A stretch of DNA of 6,945 nt. It comes from Gallionellaceae bacterium (GTDB lineage: Bacteria; Pseudomonadota; Gammaproteobacteria; Burkholderiales; Gallionellaceae). The stretch lies in NCBI GenBank assembly GCA_947445045.1, contig CANFCA010000055.1, positions 1 through 6,945 of the forward strand. The letters are read 5' to 3'. The notes beneath the pieces were generated by a model that was given only the letters and a program-made list of their open reading frames with translations, was not told where the DNA came from and did not search any database. This document shows, piece by piece, positions 1 through 6,382 of the stretch. Position 1 is the first letter of the stretch. Each line of letters opens with the position of its first letter. The position numbers and the translations under genes were made by a program.

Positions 1-21
1 ACGTTAGTGAACTTACGCTAA
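1..21 (+). CDS. flgE: Flagellar hook protein FlgE, C-terminal end only (partial)
   Basis: Reading from base 1, the codons give T-L-V-N-L-R followed by TAA at 19-21. TLVNLR is the characteristic C-terminus of FlgE, the protein that polymerises into the flagellar hook; the C-terminal helix packs with the N-terminal helix in the D0 core of the hook. The position immediately before flgF is where flgE lies in beta- and gammaproteobacterial flg operons, so motif and context agree. Only six residues are visible, so the rest of the gene must lie left of the window. The stop codon lies inside a small inverted repeat followed by a T run (see 4-28). Confidence 0.85.
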   Translation, partial: TLVNLR

Positions 22-28
22 TTTTTTT
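4..28 (+). terminator. Weak terminator-like hairpin plus T run at the end of flgE
   Basis: TTAGTG (4-9) can pair with CGCTAA (16-21) through six base pairs, one of them G-U, around a six-base loop, and seven Ts follow at 22-28. This has the shape of an intrinsic terminator, but the stem is short and A/T-rich, and its bases also encode conserved FlgE residues, so the pairing could be accidental. If it acts at all it probably only attenuates transcription into flgF. Confidence 0.3.
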
Positions 29-32
29 GGAG

Positions 33-52
33 TGTGGTGGCATGACACCACA
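33..52 (+). repeat. Perfect 7-bp inverted repeat upstream of flgF
   Basis: TGTGGTG (33-39) and CACCACA (46-52) are exact reverse complements around the six-base spacer GCATGA. The element lies in the flgE-flgF gap, ending 40 bases before the flgF start. No T run follows on the + strand, and on the - strand it is followed by As, so it is not an intrinsic terminator in either direction. It could be an mRNA hairpin affecting stability or processing between flgE and flgF, a protein-binding palindrome, or chance. The function is unknown. Confidence 0.4.
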
Positions 53-92
53 ACAGCGGCATCATGCTGACGCACTTCAAAGGTGATAAGGA

Positions 93-836
93 ATGGACAG
101 ACTAATCTATACCGCAATGACAGGCGCATCGCATGTTCTGGAGCAGCAGGCGACCGTGTCAGAGAATTTGGCGAATGCCAGCACTCCTGGTTTTCGTGCC
201 GCCCTGAATACTTTCCGTGCTGTGCCTTTGGTGGGTGACGGACTTCCAACTCGAACATTCGTGGTTGATTCGACAGCCGGAGCAGATTTTTCCTCCGGCA
301 CACTACAGCAAACTGGTCGAGCGCTGGATGTGGCTGTGCAAGGACAAGGTTGGATTGCGGTGCAAGGTGCAGATGGTAAAGAAGCCTACACCCGCAATGG
401 TAGCTTTCAGATTACTTCGAATGGTGTCGTGCAAACTCGGAGTGGGATGAATGTGGTTGGGGATGCAGGTCCGATCAGCATTCCACCTGACACTCAAATC
501 TCGATTGCCAAGGACGGCACGATTTCAACCGTGCCGAGTGGCGGAAGCGCGACCTCTGTCGTGGTGGTGGGACGACTGAAATTGGTCAACCCACCTGCCA
601 ATCAATTAGAGCGCGGTGGAGATGGGCTATTTCGCCTGAAAGATGGTTCAACGGCAACAGCAGATGCGACCACGCAAGTGGTATCGGGGAATCTGGAAGG
701 AAGCAATGTGAATACCGTAGAGGCGATGGTGAATATGATTTCACTGGCGCGTAAATTCGATATGCAGATGAAGATGTTGCAAAGTGCAGATGCGAATGCC
801 CAGCATGCGACCTCGATAATGAGTCTGGGCGGTTAG
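93..836 (+). CDS. flgF: Flagellar proximal rod protein FlgF
   Basis: FlgF is one of the rod proteins (FlgB, FlgC, FlgF, FlgG) that form the drive shaft crossing the periplasm; it is exported by the flagellar type III apparatus and therefore has no Sec signal peptide, as seen here. The 247-residue length is normal. The N-terminal rod signature is at about residues 22-35 (SENLANASTPGFRA), the middle carries the rod/hook core motif LDVAVQGQGW (78-87) and YTRNGSFQ (99-106), and the C-terminal helix begins with SGNLEGSNVNTVEAMVNMI (198-216). It is told from FlgG by MDRLIYTAMTGA at the start and by the C-terminal ARKFDMQMKML in place of [10 protein letters not shown]. The ATG at 93 is preceded by AAGGTGA (80-86) at good spacing. 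flgG follows after 24 bases, so the two are surely cotranscribed. Confidence 0.97.
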   Translation: MDRLIYTAMTGASHVLEQQATVSENLANASTPGFRAALNTFRAVPLVGDGLPTRTFVVDSTAGADFSSGTLQQTGRALDVAVQGQGWIAVQGADGKEAYTRNGSFQITSNGVVQTRSGMNVVGDAGPISIPPDTQISIAKDGTISTVPSGGSATSVVVVGRLKLVNPPANQLERGGDGLFRLKDGSTATADATTQVVSGNLEGSNVNTVEAMVNMISLARKFDMQMKMLQSADANAQHATSIMSLGG

Positions 837-860
837 TCGTCATAAATTAAGGGATAAAAC

Positions 861-1643
861 ATGATACGTTCTTTATGGATAGCCAAAACTGGCTTGGATG
901 CACAGCAAACTCAGATGGATGTGGTGTCCAATAATTTGGCCAACGTGAGTACTAATGGATTCAAACGTTCACGTGCAGTATTTGAGGATTTGTTGTATCA
1001 AACCATACGACAACCCGGTGCGCAGTCTTCACAGCAAACCCAGATTCCTTCTGGTTTACAGATTGGTACGGGCGTGCGACCCGTCGCGGCAGAGCGTATC
1101 CATTCACAAGGTAATTTGCAGCAAACAGGCAATCAATTGGATGTGGCGATTCAAGGCGCAGGATTCTTTCAAGTGTTGATGCCGGACGGAACCACTGGCT
1201 ATAGTCGAGATGGTTCGTTTCAAATGGATAGTCAGGGGCAGTTGGTGACATCCAGTGGTTTCCCTATTCAACCCGCACTCACTATTCCTGCCAATGCAAT
1301 CAACGTCAGTATCGGTAGGGATGGTTTGGTTTCTGTGACTCAGGCCGGAGTGTCGGCTCCTGTACAAGTCGGTAGTTTGCAAATCGCGACCTTCATTAAT
1401 CCTGCTGGTTTGCAAAGTCTTGGCGAAAATCTGTATCAGGAAACCGCTTCATCAGGTACGCCAAGTACCAATGTTCCAGGAAGTAATGGAAGCGGGTTGT
1501 TGAATCAAAATTATGTTGAAACTTCCAACGTCAATGTGGTGGAAGAAATGGTGAATATGATCCAGACGCAGCGTGCCTATGAAATCAACTCCAAAGCAAT
1601 TACCACCTCTGATCAGATGTTGCAAAAATTGACGCAAATGTAA
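861..1643 (+). CDS. flgG: Flagellar distal rod protein FlgG
   Basis: FlgG forms the distal rod, which is surrounded by the P and L rings and carries the hook at its tip. The 260-residue length equals that of the enteric protein, and much of the sequence agrees with it: [14 protein letters not shown] near the start, [12 protein letters not shown] (24-35), the FlgG-specific segment [14 protein letters not shown] (44-57) that distinguishes the straight rod from the hook, [13 protein letters not shown] (64-76), [11 protein letters not shown] (151-161), and the C-terminal [16 protein letters not shown] (220-235) with [11 protein letters not shown]. No signal peptide is present, as expected for type III export. 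The ATG at 861 has AAGGGAT (849-855) just upstream. It is paralogous to flgF: both share the N- and C-terminal coiled-coil core, and short stretches are nearly identical even in DNA (ATGGTGAATATGAT at 725 and 1549). Confidence 0.98.
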   Translation: MIRSLWIAKTGLDAQQTQMDVVSNNLANVSTNGFKRSRAVFEDLLYQTIRQPGAQSSQQTQIPSGLQIGTGVRPVAAERIHSQGNLQQTGNQLDVAIQGAGFFQVLMPDGTTGYSRDGSFQMDSQGQLVTSSGFPIQPALTIPANAINVSIGRDGLVSVTQAGVSAPVQVGSLQIATFINPAGLQSLGENLYQETASSGTPSTNVPGSNGSGLLNQNYVETSNVNVVEEMVNMIQTQRAYEINSKAITTSDQMLQKLTQM

Positions 1644-1672
1644 TGTGGGCTGGTTATTCAAAATCTGTCCCC

Positions 1673-1679
1673 GAGGAAA
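1673..1679 (+). promoter_or_regulatory. Shine-Dalgarno site that fixes the flgH start
   Basis: GAGGAAA lies with its GAGG core seven bases before the ATG at 1684. It supports that ATG over the in-frame GTG at 1645, which has no ribosome-binding site of its own apart from the end of flgG. Confidence 0.75.
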
Positions 1680-1683
1680 TTTA

Positions 1684-2364
1684 ATGTTATTGAAAACAAT
1701 CTTGGTTGGCTGTTTGTTTAGCATGGTTGCATGTGCTATGAAACCACCAACAAGCATTCATCAACCGATGACTGCTAAACCAGTTGAGAGGTTGGTTGTT
1801 ACGCCATCAGATGGGGCAATTTTTCATGCAGGGGTGAATGAACGACCATTGTTTGAAGATATGCGGGCACGAAATGTCGGCGATTTATTGACGATCAATA
1901 TCGTTGAAAAAACTTCTGCAAACCGCAAGTCGAGTAGTGGTGCAAGCACTGCTAACAACATGAATGCCAACTTGCCAACTGTGACATCGGGGCCATTGGC
2001 CAGCTTGGTTAAAGCATTCCCTCTTTCTAGCAGTAGTAGTAGTAAGACAGCCAATACAGGTGCAGGGGCTGCCAGTGAAGATTTAACCGGAACGATTGCC
2101 GTGACAGTGATTGAAGTCTTGGCAAATGGCAATTTGCTAGTTAGCGGTGAAGAGCAAATTGCTTTGAATCAAAGTGACGAATTCATTCGTTTTTCTGGCG
2201 TGGTGAAACCCACTTCTATCTCGGGTACCAATACGGTATCGTCAACACAAGTAGCTGATGCGCACATCGAATACAAGAATGCCGGTGCGATGAATGAAGT
2301 GATCAATGATGCGAGATCGTTAGGTTTCTTGGGACGATTCTTCCAATCCGTCATGCCATTTTAA
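1684..2364 (+). CDS. flgH: Flagellar L-ring lipoprotein FlgH
   Basis: FlgH forms the L ring, the outer-membrane bushing around the distal rod. The start chosen is ATG 1684 (226 residues), because it places a lipoprotein signal peptide (MLLK, hydrophobic stretch, MVAC) at the very N-terminus and follows a good GAGGAAA site; the in-frame GTG at 1645 would add 13 residues and bury the signal. Cys17 is the likely lipidated residue; Cys10 (LVGC) also resembles a lipobox but comes too early. Family motifs follow in order: GAIF (44-47), PLFEDMRARNVGDLLTI (55-71), a Ser/Ala/Gly-rich low-complexity middle with six serines at 115-120, GNLLVSGEEQIALNQSDEFI (149-168), RFSGVVKP (169-176), NTVSSTQVADAHIEY (183-197) and the closing GRFFQSVMPF. 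It is 40 bases after flgG and 35 before flgI, in one operon. Confidence 0.96.
   Translation: MLLKTILVGCLFSMVACAMKPPTSIHQPMTAKPVERLVVTPSDGAIFHAGVNERPLFEDMRARNVGDLLTINIVEKTSANRKSSSGASTANNMNANLPTVTSGPLASLVKAFPLSSSSSSKTANTGAGAASEDLTGTIAVTVIEVLANGNLLVSGEEQIALNQSDEFIRFSGVVKPTSISGTNTVSSTQVADAHIEYKNAGAMNEVINDARSLGFLGRFFQSVMPF
2029..2043 (+). repeat. Short AGC/AGT trinucleotide repeat inside flgH
   Basis: Five consecutive serine codons, one AGC and four AGT, make a small in-frame trinucleotide repeat in the low-complexity linker of FlgH; a preceding TCT makes six serines (residues 115-120). Slippage would only change the linker length by whole residues and would not break the frame, so a phase-variation role is unlikely. 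Confidence 0.6.
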
Positions 2365-2399
2365 TTGTTGGTATCGCGCGCAAAAAAGCGGAGAAATAT

Positions 2400-3497
2400 A
2401 TGAAACGATTCTACTGGCTGTTGAGTGCCTTTCTTGTACTGCTTTCGTTTGGTGCGTGTGCTGAGCGAATTAAAGATATGGCGAGCATTCAAGGGGTGCG
2501 GGACAACCAGTTGATTGGCTACGGCATCGTGGTGGGTCTGGATGGTAGTGGTGACCAAACTACCCAAACGCCTTTTACGGTGCAAAGCGTCATCAGTATG
2601 CTGTCGCAAATGGGGGTGAATCTTCCGCAGGGAACGGGCTTGCAACTTAAGAATGTTGCGGCAGTTGTGGTGACTGCGACATTGCCGCCTTTTTCCAAGC
2701 CCGGTCAGGCCATAGATGTCACCACTTCATCGATTGGTAATGCTAAGAGTCTGCGCGGTGGAACGTTATTAATGACACCATTAAAGGGTGCAGATGGTCT
2801 GGTTTACGCAATGGCACAAGGCAATGTGTTAGTGAGTGGAGTAGGAGCCTCTAGTGGCGGAGCATCAGTTCAGGTCAACCATTTAAGCGTCGGCCGTGTG
2901 CCCTCAGGTGCATCAGTCGAGCGTTCCGTGCCAACGATACTGGGGCAGGGTGATTTCATCAATCTGGAATTAAATACCATGGACTTTACGACCGCTGCGC
3001 GCATCGTTGAAGTGATCAATGGGCTAATAGAGCCAGACATTGCATCCGCTTTGGATGGGCGATTGATACAAGTTCGTGCGCCAACTGGTAGTGGCCGCGT
3101 GGCATTTATTTCCAAGATTGAAAATTTGGATGTTAATCCGGCGCAAGGCGTGGCCAAGGTAATTATCAATGCCCGTACCGGATCGGTGGTGATGAACCAG
3201 GCGGTGTCTTTGCAACCTTGCGCGGTGGCGCACGGCAACTTAACCGTGGTCATCAATACCGATAGTGCGGTGAGTCAACCCAATGCGCTGGCTAAGGGAA
3301 AAACCGTGCAGACTGATAAAACCACCATTGATATCAAGGCGGATAAAGGGGGGCTGGTGCAGCTTAAAAAGGGTGTGTCGTTAAGTGATGTCGTCAAAGC
3401 ACTGAATTCAATCGGCGCAACACCTCAAGATTTGTTGGCAATATTGCAGGCGATGAAGTCAGCAGGTGCGTTACGCGCCGAGTTGGAAATCATCTAA
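2400..3497 (+). CDS. flgI: Flagellar P-ring protein FlgI
   Basis: FlgI assembles the P ring in the periplasm at the peptidoglycan layer around the rod. The 365 residues are the usual length. Residues 1-21 are a Sec signal peptide (MKR, hydrophobic core, then GACA), with predicted cleavage before Glu22 so that the mature protein begins ERIKDMASIQGVR, the typical FlgI N-terminus. Other signatures are QLIGYGIVVGLDGSGDQTTQ (37-56), KNVAAVVVTATLPPF (84-98), SLRGGTLLMTPLKGADG (117-133) and the C-terminal TPQDLLAILQAMKSAGALRA (341-360) followed by ELEII. ATG 2400 follows GGAGA (2390-2394). One cysteine remains in the mature part (Cys274, in QPCAVAHGNL). The enteric FlgI forms a disulfide with a second cysteine close to the C-terminus; here that position is Ala357. 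The stop touches the flgJ start, suggesting translational coupling. Confidence 0.98.
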   Translation: MKRFYWLLSAFLVLLSFGACAERIKDMASIQGVRDNQLIGYGIVVGLDGSGDQTTQTPFTVQSVISMLSQMGVNLPQGTGLQLKNVAAVVVTATLPPFSKPGQAIDVTTSSIGNAKSLRGGTLLMTPLKGADGLVYAMAQGNVLVSGVGASSGGASVQVNHLSVGRVPSGASVERSVPTILGQGDFINLELNTMDFTTAARIVEVINGLIEPDIASALDGRLIQVRAPTGSGRVAFISKIENLDVNPAQGVAKVIINARTGSVVMNQAVSLQPCAVAHGNLTVVINTDSAVSQPNALAKGKTVQTDKTTIDIKADKGGLVQLKKGVSLSDVVKALNSIGATPQDLLAILQAMKSAGALRAELEII

Positions 3498-4343
3498 ATG
3501 GTCGCGCCTTTAGAGGCATCGGCAAATCTGGCGCTGGATGGGCAGTCGCTGGCGCAGTTGCGTGTGCAAGCCAAGCAGTCGCCTGAGACAGCACTTAAAG
3601 CAGCCGCCCAACAATTTGAATCTGTCTTTCTCAACATGATGCTGAAAAGCATGCGCGATGCCACGCCACAGGATGGCATGTTCGACAGTGAGCAAACCAA
3701 AATGTTTACCGGTATGTTGGATCAACAATTTTCGCAAAGCATGGCCAGCCGAGGGGTGGGGCTGGCTGACATCATGGTCAAGCAGCTTAGTCGTAGCATG
3801 GGTGTTCAAGCGAGTGGAGATGCGAGTGCCGCGATTAGTCCTCAGCCTTTGATTAATGCAGTACCTTCTGCTTTCAACGAGAAATCTCAACAGGACTTTG
3901 TAAACCGCATGTCACCGCCTGCTGTTTCGGCGAGCCAGACAAGTGGCGTTCCAGCTCAGTTGATATTGGGTCAGGCGGCGTTGGAAAGCGGTTGGGGCAA
4001 GCGTGAGATACGCATGCCAGATGGCAGTAATAGTTACAATTTATTTGGTATCAAAGCAAATGCCAGTTGGCAGGGAAAAGTGGCAGAGGTGATGACCACC
4101 GAATACAAAAATGGGGTAGCACATGCAGAAACTGCGAAATTCCGCGCTTACTCATCCTACGCGGAAGCGTTTCAGGACTATGCCAATTTGATTAGTAATA
4201 ATCCCCGTTATGCAGATGTGCTGCAACAAAAAAATGATGTGAATGGAATGGCGCAAGCCATACAGAATGCCGGATATGCAACTGACCCAAAATATGCTGA
4301 AAAATTGGTCAAGGTAATGGGGATGTTGAAAAGCGGTGCGTGA
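3498..4343 (+). CDS. flgJ: Rod cap / peptidoglycan hydrolase FlgJ (two-domain form)
   Basis: FlgJ is a bifunctional protein exported to the periplasm: its N-terminal domain is the scaffold (cap) for rod assembly and its C-terminal domain cuts peptidoglycan so the rod can pass. In the 281 residues the rod-binding domain covers about 30-100, with QQFESVFLNMMLKSMRDATP (38-57) and GVGLADIMVKQL (87-98). A linker (about 101-128) leads to a glucosaminidase-type (GH73) domain from about 130 to the end: QLILGQAALESGWGKREI (154-171) with putative catalytic Glu163, SYNLFGIKA (179-187), KFRAYSSYAEAFQDY (214-228) and NAGYATDPKYAEKL (257-270). Glu163 and Asp227 match by position the acidic residues shown to matter in Salmonella FlgJ (Glu184, Asp248). 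The ATG directly abuts the flgI TAA and only a weak GGAAA lies upstream (3485-3489), which points to translational coupling. The two-domain form is typical of beta- and gammaproteobacteria. Confidence 0.97.
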   Translation: MVAPLEASANLALDGQSLAQLRVQAKQSPETALKAAAQQFESVFLNMMLKSMRDATPQDGMFDSEQTKMFTGMLDQQFSQSMASRGVGLADIMVKQLSRSMGVQASGDASAAISPQPLINAVPSAFNEKSQQDFVNRMSPPAVSASQTSGVPAQLILGQAALESGWGKREIRMPDGSNSYNLFGIKANASWQGKVAEVMTTEYKNGVAHAETAKFRAYSSYAEAFQDYANLISNNPRYADVLQQKNDVNGMAQAIQNAGYATDPKYAEKLVKVMGMLKSGA

Positions 4344-4393
4344 CGGTTGTGATTCTTATCTCATTGTTTTTATGGTCTAACAGCAACTTTTTC

Positions 4394-4420
4394 TAAAGAG
4401 TTATTTAGTTGTGCCGATAA
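4394..4420 (+). promoter_or_regulatory. Sigma-28 (FliA) class 3 promoter for flgKL
   Basis: TAAAGAGT (4394-4401) and GCCGATAA (4413-4420) are separated by 11 bases. The enteric sigma-28 consensus is TAAAGTTT-N11-GCCGATAA, so the -10 element matches at 8 of 8 positions, the -35 at 6 of 8, and the spacing is exact. It lies in the only long intergenic gap of the window, 39 bases before the flgK ATG, and points towards flgK. Transcription would be expected to start near 4427, giving a short leader. This matches the known class 3 promoter before flgK in Salmonella, which raises junction-protein expression once the hook is complete and the anti-sigma factor FlgM has been exported. Activity here is inferred from the match. 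Confidence 0.9.
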
Positions 4421-4459
4421 TTAGCCTAGGTTCTTAAAAAGTTGTAGGAAAGTAAAATT

Positions 4460-6367
4460 ATGGTAGGCATTTATACCTCGGCATTAAGTGGAATGAACGC
4501 TGCTCAGATTGGGCTGGCGACGACTGAACACAACATTGCAAATGCAAACACGCCAGGATTTTCGCGGCAGCAGGTCGTGTTGGGTACTTCGCTTGCGAAT
4601 GCCTTTGGTGGTGGTTATTTGGGTCAAGGTGTCGATGTCACGAATGTGAAACGAATCTATGATCAATATTTGAACACGCAAGTTTTACAGCAACAAAATC
4701 AAGCGAGTTATTTAAGTAGTTACCACAGCGAAATCTCACAAATAGATAACCTGTTATCAGATCCTACTACAGGGGTGTCTGCGGGCATGCAGAATGTGTT
4801 CAGCGCGATGAACGCAGTAGCTAATAATCCTGAGTCTGCAGCCGCAAGACAGACTTTTTTAAGCAGTACACAATCACTTGTCAGTCAATTTCAAAGCTTA
4901 GATCAGCAATTAACCGATATGGCCAATGGGCTGACTGGAAAGATCGAGAGCAGTTTGCAATCGGTCAATAGCTATGCTCAACAAATTGCCGGATTAAACG
5001 GCGTGATTAGAGAGGCGATTGCATCAGGTCAAGGCAAGCAGCCCAATGATCTGCTTGACCAACGCGACCAATTGATCACGCAACTAAATCAGGAAATTAA
5101 TGCAACCGTTTTGCAGCAAGGTGACGGTACGGTCAGCATCTTTATTGGTAACGGACAGCCATTGGTAGTTGATAAGCAAGCCATGAAATTGCAGGCAGTG
5201 CAATCAGCGAGTGACCCAAGTAAAGTTGACGTTGTATTCAATAACGGTAGGAATTTAATCCCGTTGCAACAAAGTAGTTTGCAAGGTGGCAATCTAGGTG
5301 CCTATATTAATTTCCGCGAACAAAGTCTGGAGCCTGCTCGTAATGCGCTAGGGCGCATGGCATTGGGGATGGCGACAAGTATTAATCAGCAAAACCAGTT
5401 GGGTCAGGATCAAAATGGGGCGCTGGGTGCGAATCTACTCAATGCTGCCGTGCCACTCGTCAATCAAAGCCCAAGCAACACTGGAACCGCAGCGGTTTCC
5501 GCCTCAATCACCAATGTGTCGGCGTTGACGACCAGTGATTACCTGCTCAAATTTGACGGCAGCAATTACTCGATGCTACGTTTGTCTGATAACGCAGTGA
5601 CTAATCTTGGTGCGACACTGCCACAAACAATAGATGGATTTACGGTTAGTTTGACAGCAGGTGCGGCAGCTGCAGGAGATAGTTTTCTAATCAAACCCAC
5701 GGCGGCAGCGGCACGCGATATCGCACTTTTGACCAGAGATGTCACCAAGGTCGCGGCTGCAGCACCTATGCGTGCAACTGCGGCTACAGCCAATCTAAGT
5801 TCTACCACCATTAGTAGCGGTTCGGTTAATACCCCACCTCCGCCGAATGCGAATTTGCAATCGCCCGTGTCGATTACTTTTACCAGCCCGACTACCTTTA
5901 ATGTGACAGGTACCGGGACAGGTAATCCCGTTGGTGTGACATTTCCAACTGCTTCAGGAAGTATTTCTTATAACGGCTGGACGGTTCAAATATCCGGTTC
6001 GCCTGTTGCCGGCGATGTGTTCAATGTTTCATCAAATATCAATGGAGCAGGTGATAATAGAAATGCGCTATTAATGGCAGGGCTACAAACTCAGAATCTA
6101 ATGTCGAATGGCACGACCAGCTTGTCAGGTTTATACAGCCAGTTGGTGGGAGAGGTGGGGACTTCTACCCATCAGATGTCAGTCGCTAGTCAGGCACAAA
6201 ATAATATGTTGGCAAAAGCAGTCGCGTCTCAGCAATCAGTTTCAGGTGTTAATTTGGATGAAGAGGCCGCGAATTTGTTGCAATACCAGCGAGCCTATCA
6301 AGCGTCTGCCAAGGCGATGCAGATAGCCAATTCGATGTTTGATGCCTTGTTGGCGATACGTCCTTAA
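4460..6367 (+). CDS. flgK: Flagellar hook-filament junction protein 1, FlgK (HAP1)
   Basis: FlgK is the first junction protein placed on the finished hook, where with FlgL it adapts hook to filament; it is a type III export substrate and has no signal peptide. The N-terminal D0/D1 helices carry TSALSGMNAAQIGLATTEHN (6-25) and NIANANTPGFSRQ (25-37), then YLGQGVDVTNVKRIYDQYL (53-71), DNLLSDPTTGVS (96-107) and the conserved LLDQRDQLITQL (198-209). The C-terminal core has SGVNLDEEAANLLQYQRAYQ (595-614) and ASAKAMQIANSMFDALL. At 635 residues it is clearly longer than the roughly 547 of the enteric protein; the extra length is in the middle (about 345-525), rich in Ser, Thr, Ala and Gly, with two similar beta-rich segments joined by an Ala-rich stretch and a TPPPPN linker (459-464). 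AGGA (4446-4449) precedes ATG 4460. The gene is driven at least partly by the sigma-28 site upstream. Confidence 0.97.
   Translation: MVGIYTSALSGMNAAQIGLATTEHNIANANTPGFSRQQVVLGTSLANAFGGGYLGQGVDVTNVKRIYDQYLNTQVLQQQNQASYLSSYHSEISQIDNLLSDPTTGVSAGMQNVFSAMNAVANNPESAAARQTFLSSTQSLVSQFQSLDQQLTDMANGLTGKIESSLQSVNSYAQQIAGLNGVIREAIASGQGKQPNDLLDQRDQLITQLNQEINATVLQQGDGTVSIFIGNGQPLVVDKQAMKLQAVQSASDPSKVDVVFNNGRNLIPLQQSSLQGGNLGAYINFREQSLEPARNALGRMALGMATSINQQNQLGQDQNGALGANLLNAAVPLVNQSPSNTGTAAVSASITNVSALTTSDYLLKFDGSNYSMLRLSDNAVTNLGATLPQTIDGFTVSLTAGAAAAGDSFLIKPTAAAARDIALLTRDVTKVAAAAPMRATAATANLSSTTISSGSVNTPPPPNANLQSPVSITFTSPTTFNVTGTGTGNPVGVTFPTASGSISYNGWTVQISGSPVAGDVFNVSSNINGAGDNRNALLMAGLQTQNLMSNGTTSLSGLYSQLVGEVGTSTHQMSVASQAQNNMLAKAVASQQSVSGVNLDEEAANLLQYQRAYQASAKAMQIANSMFDALLAIRP
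5492..6034 (+). other. FlgK central region with two similar beta-rich modules
   Basis: Residues about 345-415 and 444-525 of FlgK can be laid side by side. Each ends in the same pattern: DGFTVSLTAGAAAAGDSFLI (392-411) and NGWTVQISGSPVAGDVFNV (505-523), that is [DN]G[FW]TV, a short spacer ending in AGD, then a hydrophobic strand. Before this, each has an alternating polar/hydrophobic strand segment (YLLKFDGSNYSMLRL and VSITFTSPTTFNVTG). The pattern recalls the flagellin/hook IN-type motif seen in surface domains of filament and junction proteins. An Ala-rich helix-like stretch (416-445) and a proline run separate the copies. This is by-eye similarity within one protein, not a database match. 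Confidence 0.5.
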
Positions 6368-6382
6368 GAGAGTAGGTGTGTG

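Noticed and set aside
37..58. TGGCATGACACC as a possible sigma-54 promoter before flgF
   Set aside because: The required GG-N10-GC spacing is not met: no GC occurs 10 bases after the GG, and no TTGC-like -12 element is present.
1645..1683. GTG at 1645 as the flgH start, adding 13 residues
   Set aside because: The extra residues (MGWLFKICPRGNL) are not FlgH-like and would put charged residues and a Pro before the signal peptide; ATG 1684 has a clear ribosome-binding site and a normal lipoprotein N-terminus.
2870..3256. 128-codon open frame on the - strand inside flgI
   Set aside because: It lies wholly antisense to a strongly conserved gene, has no recognisable domain and no ribosome-binding site that I can see; a frame shadow.
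3510..3890. 126-codon open frame on the - strand inside flgJ
   Set aside because: Antisense to the conserved FlgJ rod domain, with His/Arg/Leu-rich composition typical of a shadow frame.
4344..4393. Terminator after flgJ
   Set aside because: There are T runs (for example in ATTGTTTTTATGG and ACTTTTTCT), but I found no convincing stem directly before either of them.
6108..6326. 72-codon + strand frame overlapping the end of flgK
   Set aside because: It overlaps the highly conserved FlgK C-terminus in another frame and its Trp/Cys/Arg-rich product resembles no known protein.
6380..6382. GTG immediately before the flgL ATG as its start
   Set aside because: In frame and adjacent, but FlgL proteins begin MRIS and the ATG has better spacing from AGGTG.
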